This document shows positions 8,243-16,917 of a DNA stretch of 64,000 nucleotides, piece by piece. Source of the stretch: Deltaproteobacteria bacterium (lineage in GTDB: Bacteria > JAGRBM01 > JAHCIT01); the NCBI GenBank assembly GCA_026129095.1, contig JAHCIT010000002.1:434001-498000 (forward strand), given 5' to 3'. The translations under genes and the position numbers were made by a program. The first letter of the stretch is position 1. Each line of letters opens with the position of its first letter. The notes beneath the pieces are model-generated. The model saw only the letters and a list, made by a program, of their open reading frames with translations, ran no database searches and was not told where the DNA came from.

Positions 8243-9929
8243 GCGCGAGCAGCCGGTCGTGTGCCAGCGAGTTCCAGATTTTCAGTTCCGGCAGCAGCCC
8301 GGCCACGGGTTCGTCCGGGAACTCCACGGCAAGCCGGAGGGGAAGGCGCGGACGCCGCTGGAACCGGCTGAAAATCCGGATTGCGCCCTCGGGGAGTCCC
8401 GCCAGTGTGCGGGCGGTGTTTAGCGCGGCTCTCAGCCCTCCAACCTCGTCCACAAGCCCTCGCTCCCTGGCCTGTGCTCCAGTCCAGACGCGCCCCTGTG
8501 CAACCTCGTGAATCTCTTCAAAAGTCCTGCCACGGGCTTCAGCCACCTTGCCCACAAAATCGCGGTAAAATTCGTCGATGTCGCGCTCGGTTCGGGCCAG
8601 CTGCTCCGGTGTCCAGGGCGTATGGGCGGAGAAGTAGTTCGAGCTAGTCCCGTGTCCCACATGGGCGTGGCCCAGACCCAGTTTTTCGTACAAGCCAGCC
8701 AGTGCGATCTTTCCCGCTATGACACCGATAGAGCCGGTAATGGTCCCGGCGCCAGCGTAGATGCGGAATTTTCTGTTCGCCGCGACATAGTAACCACCTG
8801 AAGCCGCCACATCGCCCATGCTTATGACTACCGGAATTTCCAGCCGGGAAAGCGCCGCCAGCATCACGTCCGATGCAAGGCCACTGCCGCCGGGGCTGTT
8901 CACCCGGAGTACCAGCGCCTTGATCCGCCTGTTTTTCCTGATGGCCTCGACCGCGCGAACTACCGATTTTGAACCGGTGGAACGCGCCTCGCGGGCATCG
9001 CGGATCCCTTCTCCGGAGGTAATCGTCCCTTCAATATGAAGAAGTGCCACGCCATCGGAACTCCTGATCTCCTGACGGGCCCGAAGCGCAGCAAGCCTGA
9101 GATACTGGCCATAGCCCGCGCCTTTGATTTCGTTCCCTTGCCCTGTCGTGATGGTGTCTGTGGTGGCCAGTTCCAGCCGGATCCGTTCGCGTTCGTCCGG
9201 CGCATGCCCCAGGGCATCCACCAGCCGCATTTCCAGGGCCCGGCTGGCGGTATAGGGACCGTCACCGAGAATACGTAACGCCACTTCGGTACTCAGTCCG
9301 CGCCGGAGCGCGACCGCCGTTGCCAACTGCCTGAACAGGTCACCAAGCAGCTCATCCAGCATTTTCCGGTGTGGAGCGCTGATGGATTTTTCCGTCAGCA
9401 GTTCGGATGCGCTCTTGTAATCGCCCCGGTGCAGGAGCTGGGGCTCTATGCCGAACTTGTCGAGCAGCCCTCTAAAGAAAGTTACATCCGCTCCCGTCCC
9501 GGCTATCGAAAGCCCGCCCTGTGGAGCCAGCACAATCCGGTCAGCTTCGCAGGCGAGCCTGTATTCCTTCAGCCCCAGATGTTCGGCGACAACGACGATC
9601 CGCTTGCCCGCCTCCCGGACTTCGGAAATAGCGACTGCAATCTCTTCGATCCGTGCAAATCCGCATTCGAGAGTACCAATGCTGATCAGCACGGCCCGCA
9701 GGTTCTCATCCCGGGCGGCGGCGCGAAGAACGGTCAGCAGATCCAGCAGGGATACCTCGGTCTGCCTGCGCCCCATGAGGTAGCCGAGAAGATCGAAACC
9801 ATCGCCCGATTCCGGCAAGGAACCCCTTATCTCGATTTCCAGCCAGGGGAATCGCAACCGGCGTCCGATCAGCCTGTAAACAAGCGAACGCCAGAGACCT
9901 GCCAAGGAGAGAATAAGCCTGCGCACCAT
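8214..9929 (-). CDS. sppA: Signal peptide peptidase SppA, 67K type
   Basis: Membrane-bound serine/lysine protease that degrades cleaved signal peptides; 571 residues with duplicated crotonase-like domains as in the long E. coli form. The presumed catalytic Lys172 lies in GDYKSASELL and Ser377 in GDVAASGGYY. The flanking VNSPGG, TGSIGV and VWTGAQA motifs are intact. An N-terminal hydrophobic/basic stretch (residues 5-20) is the likely membrane anchor. The 3' end overlaps fni by 29 bases tail to tail, so the C-terminal codons are constrained on both strands. Confidence 0.92.
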   Translation of the reverse strand: MVRRLILSLAGLWRSLVYRLIGRRLRFPWLEIEIRGSLPESGDGFDLLGYLMGRRQTEVSLLDLLTVLRAAARDENLRAVLISIGTLECGFARIEEIAVAISEVREAGKRIVVVAEHLGLKEYRLACEADRIVLAPQGGLSIAGTGADVTFFRGLLDKFGIEPQLLHRGDYKSASELLTEKSISAPHRKMLDELLGDLFRQLATAVALRRGLSTEVALRILGDGPYTASRALEMRLVDALGHAPDERERIRLELATTDTITTGQGNEIKGAGYGQYLRLAALRARQEIRSSDGVALLHIEGTITSGEGIRDAREARSTGSKSVVRAVEAIRKNRRIKALVLRVNSPGGSGLASDVMLAALSRLEIPVVISMGDVAASGGYYVAANRKFRIYAGAGTITGSIGVIAGKIALAGLYEKLGLGHAHVGHGTSSNYFSAHTPWTPEQLARTERDIDEFYRDFVGKVAEARGRTFEEIHEVAQGRVWTGAQARERGLVDEVGGLRAALNTARTLAGLPEGAIRIFSRFQRRPRLPLRLAVEFPDEPVAGLLPELKIWNSLAHDRLLALMPWRLRIY

Positions 9930-9978
9930 GACCGGATCATGCCGCCTGCAACAGGCGACGGCAATCCGGAGAAATGCT

Positions 9979-11370
9979 TTAATTTATGCGACTGATGGTA
10001 TTGCGGATACGCGCCAAAGATTCGTCCCGGCCAAGGACATCCAGAACGTCAAAAATAGGCGGGGAAACGTTCGATCCGGTAAGCGACACGCGGAGCGCCA
10101 TCGCCACATCCTTAAGCTTCAGGCCGCTGGTTTCGACCCAGGTCTTCGCTGCCGCTTCCAGATCTGCGGCGGCAAATGACGGCTGTGCAGCAAGAAATTC
10201 CAGCAGCTTTTCGAGCAACGCCTTTGTTTCTGCCGTGAGCAGCTTCTGGGCCTTGTCAGTAAATGTAGCCGGACGCTCGAATGCCCAGACGTTGATATCA
10301 ACCATCTCGGCCAGCGACTTCACCCGTTCCCGGGAAGCGCGAACCAGGTGGACAACCACCTTGCGCTCCGGTGGCCGGAATCCCCGCCGTTCGACCGCAG
10401 GCGAGAAAAGCTCGATAATCCGTTCCTCAGGCAGCGAACGCAGATAGTGGCCGTTCAGCCACTGGAGTTTCTCCGGGTTGAAAATACCCGCCGACCGGCC
10501 AATGCCGCCAAAATCAAAATGCCCGATCATCTCGTCACGGGAAAGGATTTCCAGATCGCCCTTGGCCCAGCCAATCCGGACAAGGAAGTTGAGGAGTGCT
10601 TCGGGCAGGATCCCCTGATCCCGGTATTCGAGCGTCGAAACCGCACCGTCACGCTTGCTGAGCTTTCCCTCCTTGCCGTGAATGAGCGGCACATGACCGA
10701 AACGGGGTGGCTCTGCGCCAAGTGCCTGGTAAATATGGACCTGCCGGAACGTATTGGTGAGGTGATCCTCGCCACGAAGGATATGGGTGATTTTCATCTC
10801 CACGTCGTCAATCACATTGGCAAGCTGGAATGTCGCCACGCTGTCGCCGCGCATGAGAACAAGGTCGTCCAGTTCCTTCGCACTTACGGTGACGCTGCCG
10901 CGTACCAGGTCGTCCAGCGTGAACTCACCCTCCAGCGGACTCTTGAGCCGCACAACGAACGGCTTGTCCGTGCTGGCCGGAATGTTCTTTTCCCGGCAGG
11001 TGCCGTCATAACGCCAGGGCCGTTTCAGGCGAATCGCCAGCTCCCGTTTTTCGCCGATCTCTTCCGGTGTGCAGATGCAACGGTAGGCGGCACCTTTCTC
11101 TATCAGTGAGCGGGCCTTTTCACGGTACAGATCGAACCTCTCCGACTGCCGGTACTCCTCGTCCCAGTGCAGTCCCAGCCATTCGAGCGAGTGGCGGATA
11201 TCGTCCTCGAACTCCCTTTTGGACCGCTCCAGGTCCGTATCCTCGATCCGGAGAATGAACTTGCCGCCGTAGTGACGGGCGATGAGCCAGTTGAACAGCG
11301 CCGTACGGGCTCCACCGATATGGAGAGTGCCTGTGGGAGAGGGGGCAAAGCGGGTACGGACATTCGTCAT
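9979..11370 (-). CDS. gltX: Glutamyl-tRNA synthetase
   Basis: Class I synthetase charging tRNA-Glu (possibly also tRNA-Gln where GatCAB exists). RFAPSPTGTLHIGGART contains the HIGH signature and GKLSKRDGAV the KMSKS-like loop; the catalytic domain, stem-contact and helical anticodon-binding domains together give about 463 residues, normal for the family. The ATG at 11370 follows GGGAAGG by about seven bases; the longer frame to 11427 would run into the divergent methyltransferase gene. Ends about 50 bp from sppA, same strand. Confidence 0.95.
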   Translation of the reverse strand: MTNVRTRFAPSPTGTLHIGGARTALFNWLIARHYGGKFILRIEDTDLERSKREFEDDIRHSLEWLGLHWDEEYRQSERFDLYREKARSLIEKGAAYRCICTPEEIGEKRELAIRLKRPWRYDGTCREKNIPASTDKPFVVRLKSPLEGEFTLDDLVRGSVTVSAKELDDLVLMRGDSVATFQLANVIDDVEMKITHILRGEDHLTNTFRQVHIYQALGAEPPRFGHVPLIHGKEGKLSKRDGAVSTLEYRDQGILPEALLNFLVRIGWAKGDLEILSRDEMIGHFDFGGIGRSAGIFNPEKLQWLNGHYLRSLPEERIIELFSPAVERRGFRPPERKVVVHLVRASRERVKSLAEMVDINVWAFERPATFTDKAQKLLTAETKALLEKLLEFLAAQPSFAAADLEAAAKTWVETSGLKLKDVAMALRVSLTGSNVSPPIFDVLDVLGRDESLARIRNTISRIN

Positions 11371-11425
11371 AGGGCCCTTCCCGTAACCGTTTGGAGGGGT
11401 GCGGGCAAGCGTATAGATTCCTCTC

Positions 11426-12529
11426 ATGGCCCGCCAGCTTGCCTTTCCCGCCGGCTATCACGCTTATCTGGAACAAACATTTTCCCCTGCCACGAGGCGG
11501 CTGGCTCCAGCGATCAGGGCCCTATCAGACCATTACGTTGGCAAGACCGGCGCCGTCCACCTGCCCGCCGTCCTGTGGACTGAGGCCTATGCGGCCTATT
11601 ACGGGCCCGTGAATGCCCTCAAGTTGAGTGCCATTGCTGACGAACTTCGCTTGCGGCTTCCCGGCTGGCCCAGCCAAAAGCGGCTTCGTGTCCTGGATAT
11701 CGGCGCAGGTCCGGGATCGGCGACGCTGGGGATTGCGCTCGCCCTGCCAGATTTTGGGCTGGATGCACTCTGGCTGGACAACAATCCCAGCTGGAACGAA
11801 AGTCCGCTCATCGAACCGCTCATCAAAAGCGGACACCTTACCGTCCGCCGTCAGCCCGGTGATTTCCAGTCCGTTCAGCCTCCCGCTGGTCTCTTTGATA
11901 TTGTGGTGATGGCCAATACGCTGGTGGAACTGGAGGGTCCGGTTTCCGGTCTGGCCGCACGGTTTGGCCAGTGGATTTCCCAAACACTCGCACCGGACGG
12001 GGTTGCCGTCATTGTCGAACCGGCACTGAAAGCCCCTACCCGGAATCTGCATGAACTCCGTTCGCACCTGCTCAGGCCATCATCAGGGTTCTCATGGCGG
12101 ATCGCCGGACCCTGTCCCCACGAAAAGGCGTGCCCGATGCTGGAGACTGACCGGGACTGGTGCCACGAAACCCGCGACTGGCTGCAGCCCGCTTACCATC
12201 ACCAGATCGACCAGCTTGCCGGGTTAAGAAAGGATGCGCTGAGGTATTCCTGGCTCGCGCTCACGCACATTGTTGCTGCCGTCCTTCCGGAACCCGCAGG
12301 ACGTGTGGTTAGCGAGATCCGGCGCGAAAAGGGCCGGACCCGGTTTGTCACCTGCGGGACGGACGGCAGGCTCTCAGAATGGCAGGCGCTCGAGCGGGTG
12401 ATACGCACCACACCAGAACTGGCGGAAACGATGAAAACCCTTGAGCGCGGCCACCTGGTGAAACTTCCCGGTTTGGACGGGGGGAGATTGTCCCCCGGCA
12501 ACAGCTTCGGTAGGCTTCCCTCAACCTAG
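11426..12529 (+). CDS. Rsm22-like (METTL17-type) methyltransferase
   Basis: SAM-dependent methyltransferase fold (LRVLDIGAGPGSATLGIA is motif I) with a Cys cluster PCPHEKACPM...DWCHET and a later FVTCGT. This arrangement marks the Rsm22/METTL17 family, which associates with the small ribosomal subunit and carries a [4Fe-4S] cluster. A role in ribosome assembly rather than chemistry is likely. 367 residues. It is divergent from gltX with 55 bp between starts, and its stop is seven bases before the next start, so it likely shares a transcript with the TPR membrane protein. Confidence 0.8.
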   Translation: MARQLAFPAGYHAYLEQTFSPATRRLAPAIRALSDHYVGKTGAVHLPAVLWTEAYAAYYGPVNALKLSAIADELRLRLPGWPSQKRLRVLDIGAGPGSATLGIALALPDFGLDALWLDNNPSWNESPLIEPLIKSGHLTVRRQPGDFQSVQPPAGLFDIVVMANTLVELEGPVSGLAARFGQWISQTLAPDGVAVIVEPALKAPTRNLHELRSHLLRPSSGFSWRIAGPCPHEKACPMLETDRDWCHETRDWLQPAYHHQIDQLAGLRKDALRYSWLALTHIVAAVLPEPAGRVVSEIRREKGRTRFVTCGTDGRLSEWQALERVIRTTPELAETMKTLERGHLVKLPGLDGGRLSPGNSFGRLPST

Positions 12530-12536
12530 ACGCCGC

Positions 12537-14822
12537 ATGCAGGAACGGATTTACAAGAACTTCTCCTGGCTGGCCTTGCTCACGCTGGGCATCGCCTCAG
12601 TCGTGATCTATCTGCCGGCCATCAGCGCGCCGCTGGTCTTTGATGACCAGTTCACCATCATCACTAATGAAGGCCTGGCGCAGTGGGACTACTGGCTCCA
12701 TTACAGCTGGCTGCATCTTCTCAACAATCTCGACACGGTTTTTGCGAAAAACATCTTCCGGCCGGTTTTGTTCATTTCACTGGCCCTGAACCAGTCCCTC
12801 CTGGGCCAGTCTCCCGAAGGTTTCCGGGCAATCAATCTTGTCATCCATGCCATCAACACGATCCTGGTTTTCGTCGTGGTCCGGCGCGGCTTTGAAGGCA
12901 TCCGCTTTAGCCCCGTCAGTCCGGCCTGGACGCCAATACTCGCAGCCGCCTTTGTAGCGGCCACCTTCGCGGCTCACCCGGTCCAGTCCGAACCCGTCAT
13001 TTACATCAGCGCCCGGTCCAGCTCTCTCTCACTGATGTTCATGCTGATCGCCTGGTTATTGATCGAACGGGTGCTTGTCCGTGAAGCCACGGGACAGACC
13101 GGTCTTCTCAGGACCATTTTCCGCTACGCGGCAGCCGTGCTCTGCACGGGAGTAGCGGTTCTCTCGAAGGAAAGCGCAGTCATTCTTCCGGTCATTCTTT
13201 TTATCTATGACCGGTGGATCATTACGCCACAAACCATTGCGGCAACAGACGAACCCGATGTTCGCGCCCGGTCGCTCCGCCAGTCGATTCTGTTCGTGAG
13301 CCCATTCGCCATCGTGGCCATCCTGTTCGCCGCCTTCCGGCTGTCCGTGCTCGGCGTTACGGAAGCGCTCGAAGTCAGGCCGGGCGATTTCCACCTGCTT
13401 GCCACGAACCTGAAGGCATACTGGCACTATTTCTGGCTGTGGCTCGCACCGATCAGCCTTTCGATCGACCACGATTTTGTGTATGAACACTCACTGCTCA
13501 ACTGGCGCTCGCTGGTTGCCGCCGCAGGGCTCTTTCTGTTTCTCTGGTGGGCATGGAGGCGGCGGCAATCGGCTCCCCTCACCGCCTTCGCCGTTATGGG
13601 CGCCATCATATCGCTGATGCCAACGACTGGCATTACTCCGCTTCAGGATATTCTGGTTGAAAACCGGATGTACGGCGGGACCATATTCATCGCCCTGATC
13701 GTGCTCCAGATGATTCGTTTCTTCTGGGATGTGGGCGAAACCCGCGCACGCGTTTGGACAGTAGCCGCTGCCATCGCCGTTCTGTCCCTGTGGATCTGGC
13801 GCATCGAAGTCCGAATGAGGGACTGGAACTCGGCACTCACCCTGTGGGAAGCCACTTCCCGTGTCTCGGGTACAAAGTCCCGTGTTCACTACAACCTGGG
13901 GGTAGCCTATCTGGATGCCGGCAGGGACGAAAAGGCCATGGAGGAGTTCTCCCGGGCTATCGAGCTCGATCCAAACAATGACAGTGCCCGGCTCAACCTG
14001 GCGACGCTGGCTATCTCTGTCGCATTCAAGATGACCCTCTGGGATGAACGCTCGGTCAAGCGCATGGAGCACTACCTCCAGCTCGCACGGACGGAGCTCA
14101 GATATCTGGCCGACCGGGGATACAAGCGTCCGGAGGCTTTCTACAATCTCGCCGACTCTTACCGGCTGGAGAACCAGCCCCGCGAAGCGCTCTATTTTGC
14201 GCTGGAGGCGGTAAGGGCTGACCCGGAGCGAGGACCAAGCTATGACCTGCTGGGCCGGATTTACGAGATGTATGCGATCGATCCCGAAGTCATTCGCGAA
14301 TACGACCCCGGCCGGTGGAAAAGCCGGAAGGACTGGCTGAATGAAAAGGAACGGCTCACTGCCGAGTATCACAAGTATTATGATCAGGCTTTTGATGCCT
14401 ACACACAGGCGCTTGAGCTCGGAGTTCCCAACCGCGTTGAGGTGATGAAGCTCCAGGCCAGGGCAAAGCTCCGGGCTGGCGATCCCGAAGAAGCCGAACG
14501 GCTCATGTACGGCGTCATCAATGAATCGGCCGATGATCCCCGGTCCCACTTCATGATGGGCACCATTCTGGACGCCAGAAACCGTACACATCTGGCCAGG
14601 GACTACTACCGGACAGCCATACAGATAGATCCGACGTTTGCAGACGCACATTTCAGACTTGCCAGGCTGCTGGAGAAGGAGCGGGACTACGCGGGGGCCG
14701 AAGCTCATTACCGGAATGCCCAGAATTTCGATAGCCGTTACCAGAAAGCCTGGTTCGAGTTCCAGAAACTCCTCACCACTGCAGAAATCGACATTACGCC
14801 GCGGTTCCGGCCGCCCCGTTAA
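12537..14822 (+). CDS. TMTC-like GT-C membrane protein with C-terminal TPRs
   Basis: 761 residues. The first ~430 form many transmembrane helices with the GT-C/TMTC-type signatures LVFDDQFTIITNE (acidic first loop), RPVLFISLALNQ, AINLVIHAINT and AHPVQSEPVIYISARSSS. The remainder is a soluble TPR array starting at about residue 445 (VHYNLGVAYLDAGRDEKAME, ALYFALEAVRADPER, DYYRTAIQIDPTFADAHF). The layout matches eukaryotic TMTC O-mannosyltransferases and bacterial homologues, so it may transfer a sugar from a polyprenyl donor to exported proteins; acceptor unknown. No clear ribosome site precedes ATG 12537, consistent with coupling to the upstream gene. Confidence 0.75.
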   Translation: MQERIYKNFSWLALLTLGIASVVIYLPAISAPLVFDDQFTIITNEGLAQWDYWLHYSWLHLLNNLDTVFAKNIFRPVLFISLALNQSLLGQSPEGFRAINLVIHAINTILVFVVVRRGFEGIRFSPVSPAWTPILAAAFVAATFAAHPVQSEPVIYISARSSSLSLMFMLIAWLLIERVLVREATGQTGLLRTIFRYAAAVLCTGVAVLSKESAVILPVILFIYDRWIITPQTIAATDEPDVRARSLRQSILFVSPFAIVAILFAAFRLSVLGVTEALEVRPGDFHLLATNLKAYWHYFWLWLAPISLSIDHDFVYEHSLLNWRSLVAAAGLFLFLWWAWRRRQSAPLTAFAVMGAIISLMPTTGITPLQDILVENRMYGGTIFIALIVLQMIRFFWDVGETRARVWTVAAAIAVLSLWIWRIEVRMRDWNSALTLWEATSRVSGTKSRVHYNLGVAYLDAGRDEKAMEEFSRAIELDPNNDSARLNLATLAISVAFKMTLWDERSVKRMEHYLQLARTELRYLADRGYKRPEAFYNLADSYRLENQPREALYFALEAVRADPERGPSYDLLGRIYEMYAIDPEVIREYDPGRWKSRKDWLNEKERLTAEYHKYYDQAFDAYTQALELGVPNRVEVMKLQARAKLRAGDPEEAERLMYGVINESADDPRSHFMMGTILDARNRTHLARDYYRTAIQIDPTFADAHFRLARLLEKERDYAGAEAHYRNAQNFDSRYQKAWFEFQKLLTTAEIDITPRFRPPR

Positions 14823-14911
14823 TGAGGCTTCATCCCCTTTACAAAGGTTTTTTGCGAACGGAATTTGAATCACGTTCCTTGCCGCCAGCGGCCAACTACA
14901 ATGGCTACTGA

Positions 14912-16813
14912 ATGACTCCGATTATCCACCGCCCGGTACTGCTCACCTTACTTGCGCTCACTGTCTGGCTGCTTGCCGTACCGGCACAAGCCCAGTCCTT
15001 CAATCCGGAAACCGACGACGCATTCGCGCCGCTGATGGTGGGCGGATTTCCCTCGCGCTGGTTCTCTGATGGCGAAACGGTCTACTGGTCATCCAACGGT
15101 TCCGATAATGTTACCAACGAGAGCTACGTTGCCGCAGTTACCAACGCTATTGCCGCCTGGAATAACGCGATGGCAGCCAAGGGGATCAATTTCGCCCTGA
15201 CCGCCGAGAGCTGGACGCCCGTTCTGCCCGATACGACCGGGACCAGTCCCCATACCGATTCCCCTCTCGTCGAAGCTCCGAGCTGCCTGTTCCGGGCGTA
15301 TAGTTCGGCCGGGAACTACGTGTGTTACACACGGGATTCCGCCGGTCGCGTCACATCGCAAACACCGTGTGACCGCGAGGACGCAACCCAGATCTGTTCA
15401 CTGTTTGTGAAATGGAACATTAGCGGCGACCCTGACAATCCCGATTCGGTCCAACCTGTCAGAGACGCCAGCGGCTTCATCCAGCCGCTTGGCAACGGAC
15501 GGAACGAGATCTTTTTCGAGGAAACCGACTATGCGGCCGCTGTCGCCGATTTCGCAGCTGATCCGGAATCAACACTGGCCCTTACAGTGACCCGGGCGCT
15601 CGTCGGCGGGTTCAATTTTGCCCAGATCGTTGAAGCCGACATCATCCTGAACGGACACCGCATCTGTACAACCTGCGGAACTGTGAAGGAGTACCAGACC
15701 CATAGCTGGAGCACCAGTTTCCTGCGCGGAAACGAAGCCAACTGCGTAGTGAAGGGATCTTCGGTTTCCGACGATGGTAACGTGCCATCGACTGCCAACC
15801 CCGCTACTCCAGACAATCCGGGACCGCTCTGTTATGTTGGCCCAGGGACCCCGGATGCCCAGCTGTACAGCTTTGACATACAGAATGTCCTTACCCACGA
15901 GCTGGGGCATCTTATCGGTTTTGGCCATCCGTGCGACGATGTAACTGCCAGCCAGCGTGCAGCCTGCCGGCATACCGGACAGGATCCGCGTACGGTCGGC
16001 AGCAGCTATATCGACAAGGTCTCCACAACCACGATGTTCTGGGCCGCCTTCGGACGCCAGAACACCAAGCGTTCACTCGACCAAGGGGATTTGAACGGCC
16101 TTTCAAAGGTATTTGGCTCAATCATCCCTGCTGACGGACAGGCTGGCGGCGGCGGGGGAGGCGGTTGCAGCGCTGGCGACGGAATGCCGCTGGCGGGTTT
16201 TGTGGTTGTACTGGTTGTTGCCGTTATACTGCGTTACCGCCGCTTATACCCCCTGCTTGCGACCTCGCTTGTCGTGGCCGCCACCCTGCCAGCGGCGGCT
16301 TCCTCGGTTATTCCGCTGACATTGGAACAGATGTCTGCCCGCGCCGAACTGATTGTCGAAGGCATCGTGAGCGAAGACCGGGTTCGTGTGGGTTCGCAGG
16401 GTGGTGTAAGCACGGAATACCATATTGAAATACTCGATGTCCTCACCGGTCTTCCGCCGCCGGAACTCTGGGTGGCCGTCCCCGGAGGCCGCGTGGCGGA
16501 CATGGATGTCCAGGTTTCAGGTGCACCAAGGTTCCGTTCAGGCGAGCGGGCATTTTTCTTCCTGCGCCGGGCTGCGGGCAGGTGGATCGTGATCGGGCTG
16601 TCCCAGGGGGCGCGTCCGGTTTACCGGAACCTGAATGGCGATCTGGTCGTGGAGGCTGCTCCCATTGACCAGATCCGGACAGCTTCCGGCACTGCAGCCG
16701 ATGCCGTCGGCTCGCCTCTGGAAGCATTCCGCAATCAGGTCCGTTCATTGATTGAACAGGCCCACCGCACCCGCGAAGCGGGGCGCCGCCAGGACAGTCC
16801 AAAGCCCGATTGA
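14912..16813 (+). CDS. Secreted matrixin-like metalloprotease with internal MYXO-CTERM-like signal
   Basis: 633 residues in one frame. A Sec signal peptide (cleavage near VPAQA, residue 27) leads a zinc metalloprotease domain with HELGHLIGFGH (His329, His333, His339), the metzincin/matrixin site. At residues 412-443 a Gly run, Cys419, a hydrophobic helix and RYRR form what is normally a C-terminal sorting tail. The frame does not stop: a second signal-like segment (LYPLLATSLVVAATLPAAASS) and a ~170-residue domain of unknown function follow. This looks like two exported proteins joined end to end; a genuine fusion or a lost stop/frameshift are both possible. Start ATG 14912 chosen because the signal peptide begins there. 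Confidence 0.75.
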   Translation: MTPIIHRPVLLTLLALTVWLLAVPAQAQSFNPETDDAFAPLMVGGFPSRWFSDGETVYWSSNGSDNVTNESYVAAVTNAIAAWNNAMAAKGINFALTAESWTPVLPDTTGTSPHTDSPLVEAPSCLFRAYSSAGNYVCYTRDSAGRVTSQTPCDREDATQICSLFVKWNISGDPDNPDSVQPVRDASGFIQPLGNGRNEIFFEETDYAAAVADFAADPESTLALTVTRALVGGFNFAQIVEADIILNGHRICTTCGTVKEYQTHSWSTSFLRGNEANCVVKGSSVSDDGNVPSTANPATPDNPGPLCYVGPGTPDAQLYSFDIQNVLTHELGHLIGFGHPCDDVTASQRAACRHTGQDPRTVGSSYIDKVSTTTMFWAAFGRQNTKRSLDQGDLNGLSKVFGSIIPADGQAGGGGGGGCSAGDGMPLAGFVVVLVVAVILRYRRLYPLLATSLVVAATLPAAASSVIPLTLEQMSARAELIVEGIVSEDRVRVGSQGGVSTEYHIEILDVLTGLPPPELWVAVPGGRVADMDVQVSGAPRFRSGERAFFFLRRAAGRWIVIGLSQGARPVYRNLNGDLVVEAAPIDQIRTASGTAADAVGSPLEAFRNQVRSLIEQAHRTREAGRRQDSPKPD

Positions 16814-16833
16814 CCACCGGGCCATCCGACACT

Positions 16834-16909
16834 ATCTCCCCGGAACTTGCTGCCCCTGACTGCCCTGTGCTCCTTCTGGCGCCAGAGGCACATGCCGGGC
16901 CGGGGAGAT
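16834..16909 (+). promoter_or_regulatory. Structured purH leader masking the ribosome site
   Basis: ATCTCCCCGG (16834-16843) and CCGGGGAGAT (16900-16909) are perfect 10-bp complements. The right arm contains the GGGGAG Shine-Dalgarno of purH, so pairing would hide it. The enclosed segment holds the palindrome TCTGGCGCCAGA flanked by GTGC/GCAC, giving a nested hairpin. This is a candidate translational switch. It lacks the conserved core of the ZTP (pfl) riboswitch that often precedes purH. Confidence 0.45.
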
Positions 16910-16917
16910 GAACTGTC

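Noticed and set aside
14822-14870. CCTT-TACA-AAGG followed by TTTTTT after the TMTC-like gene
   Set aside because: The stem is only 4 bp, too weak for a confident terminator.
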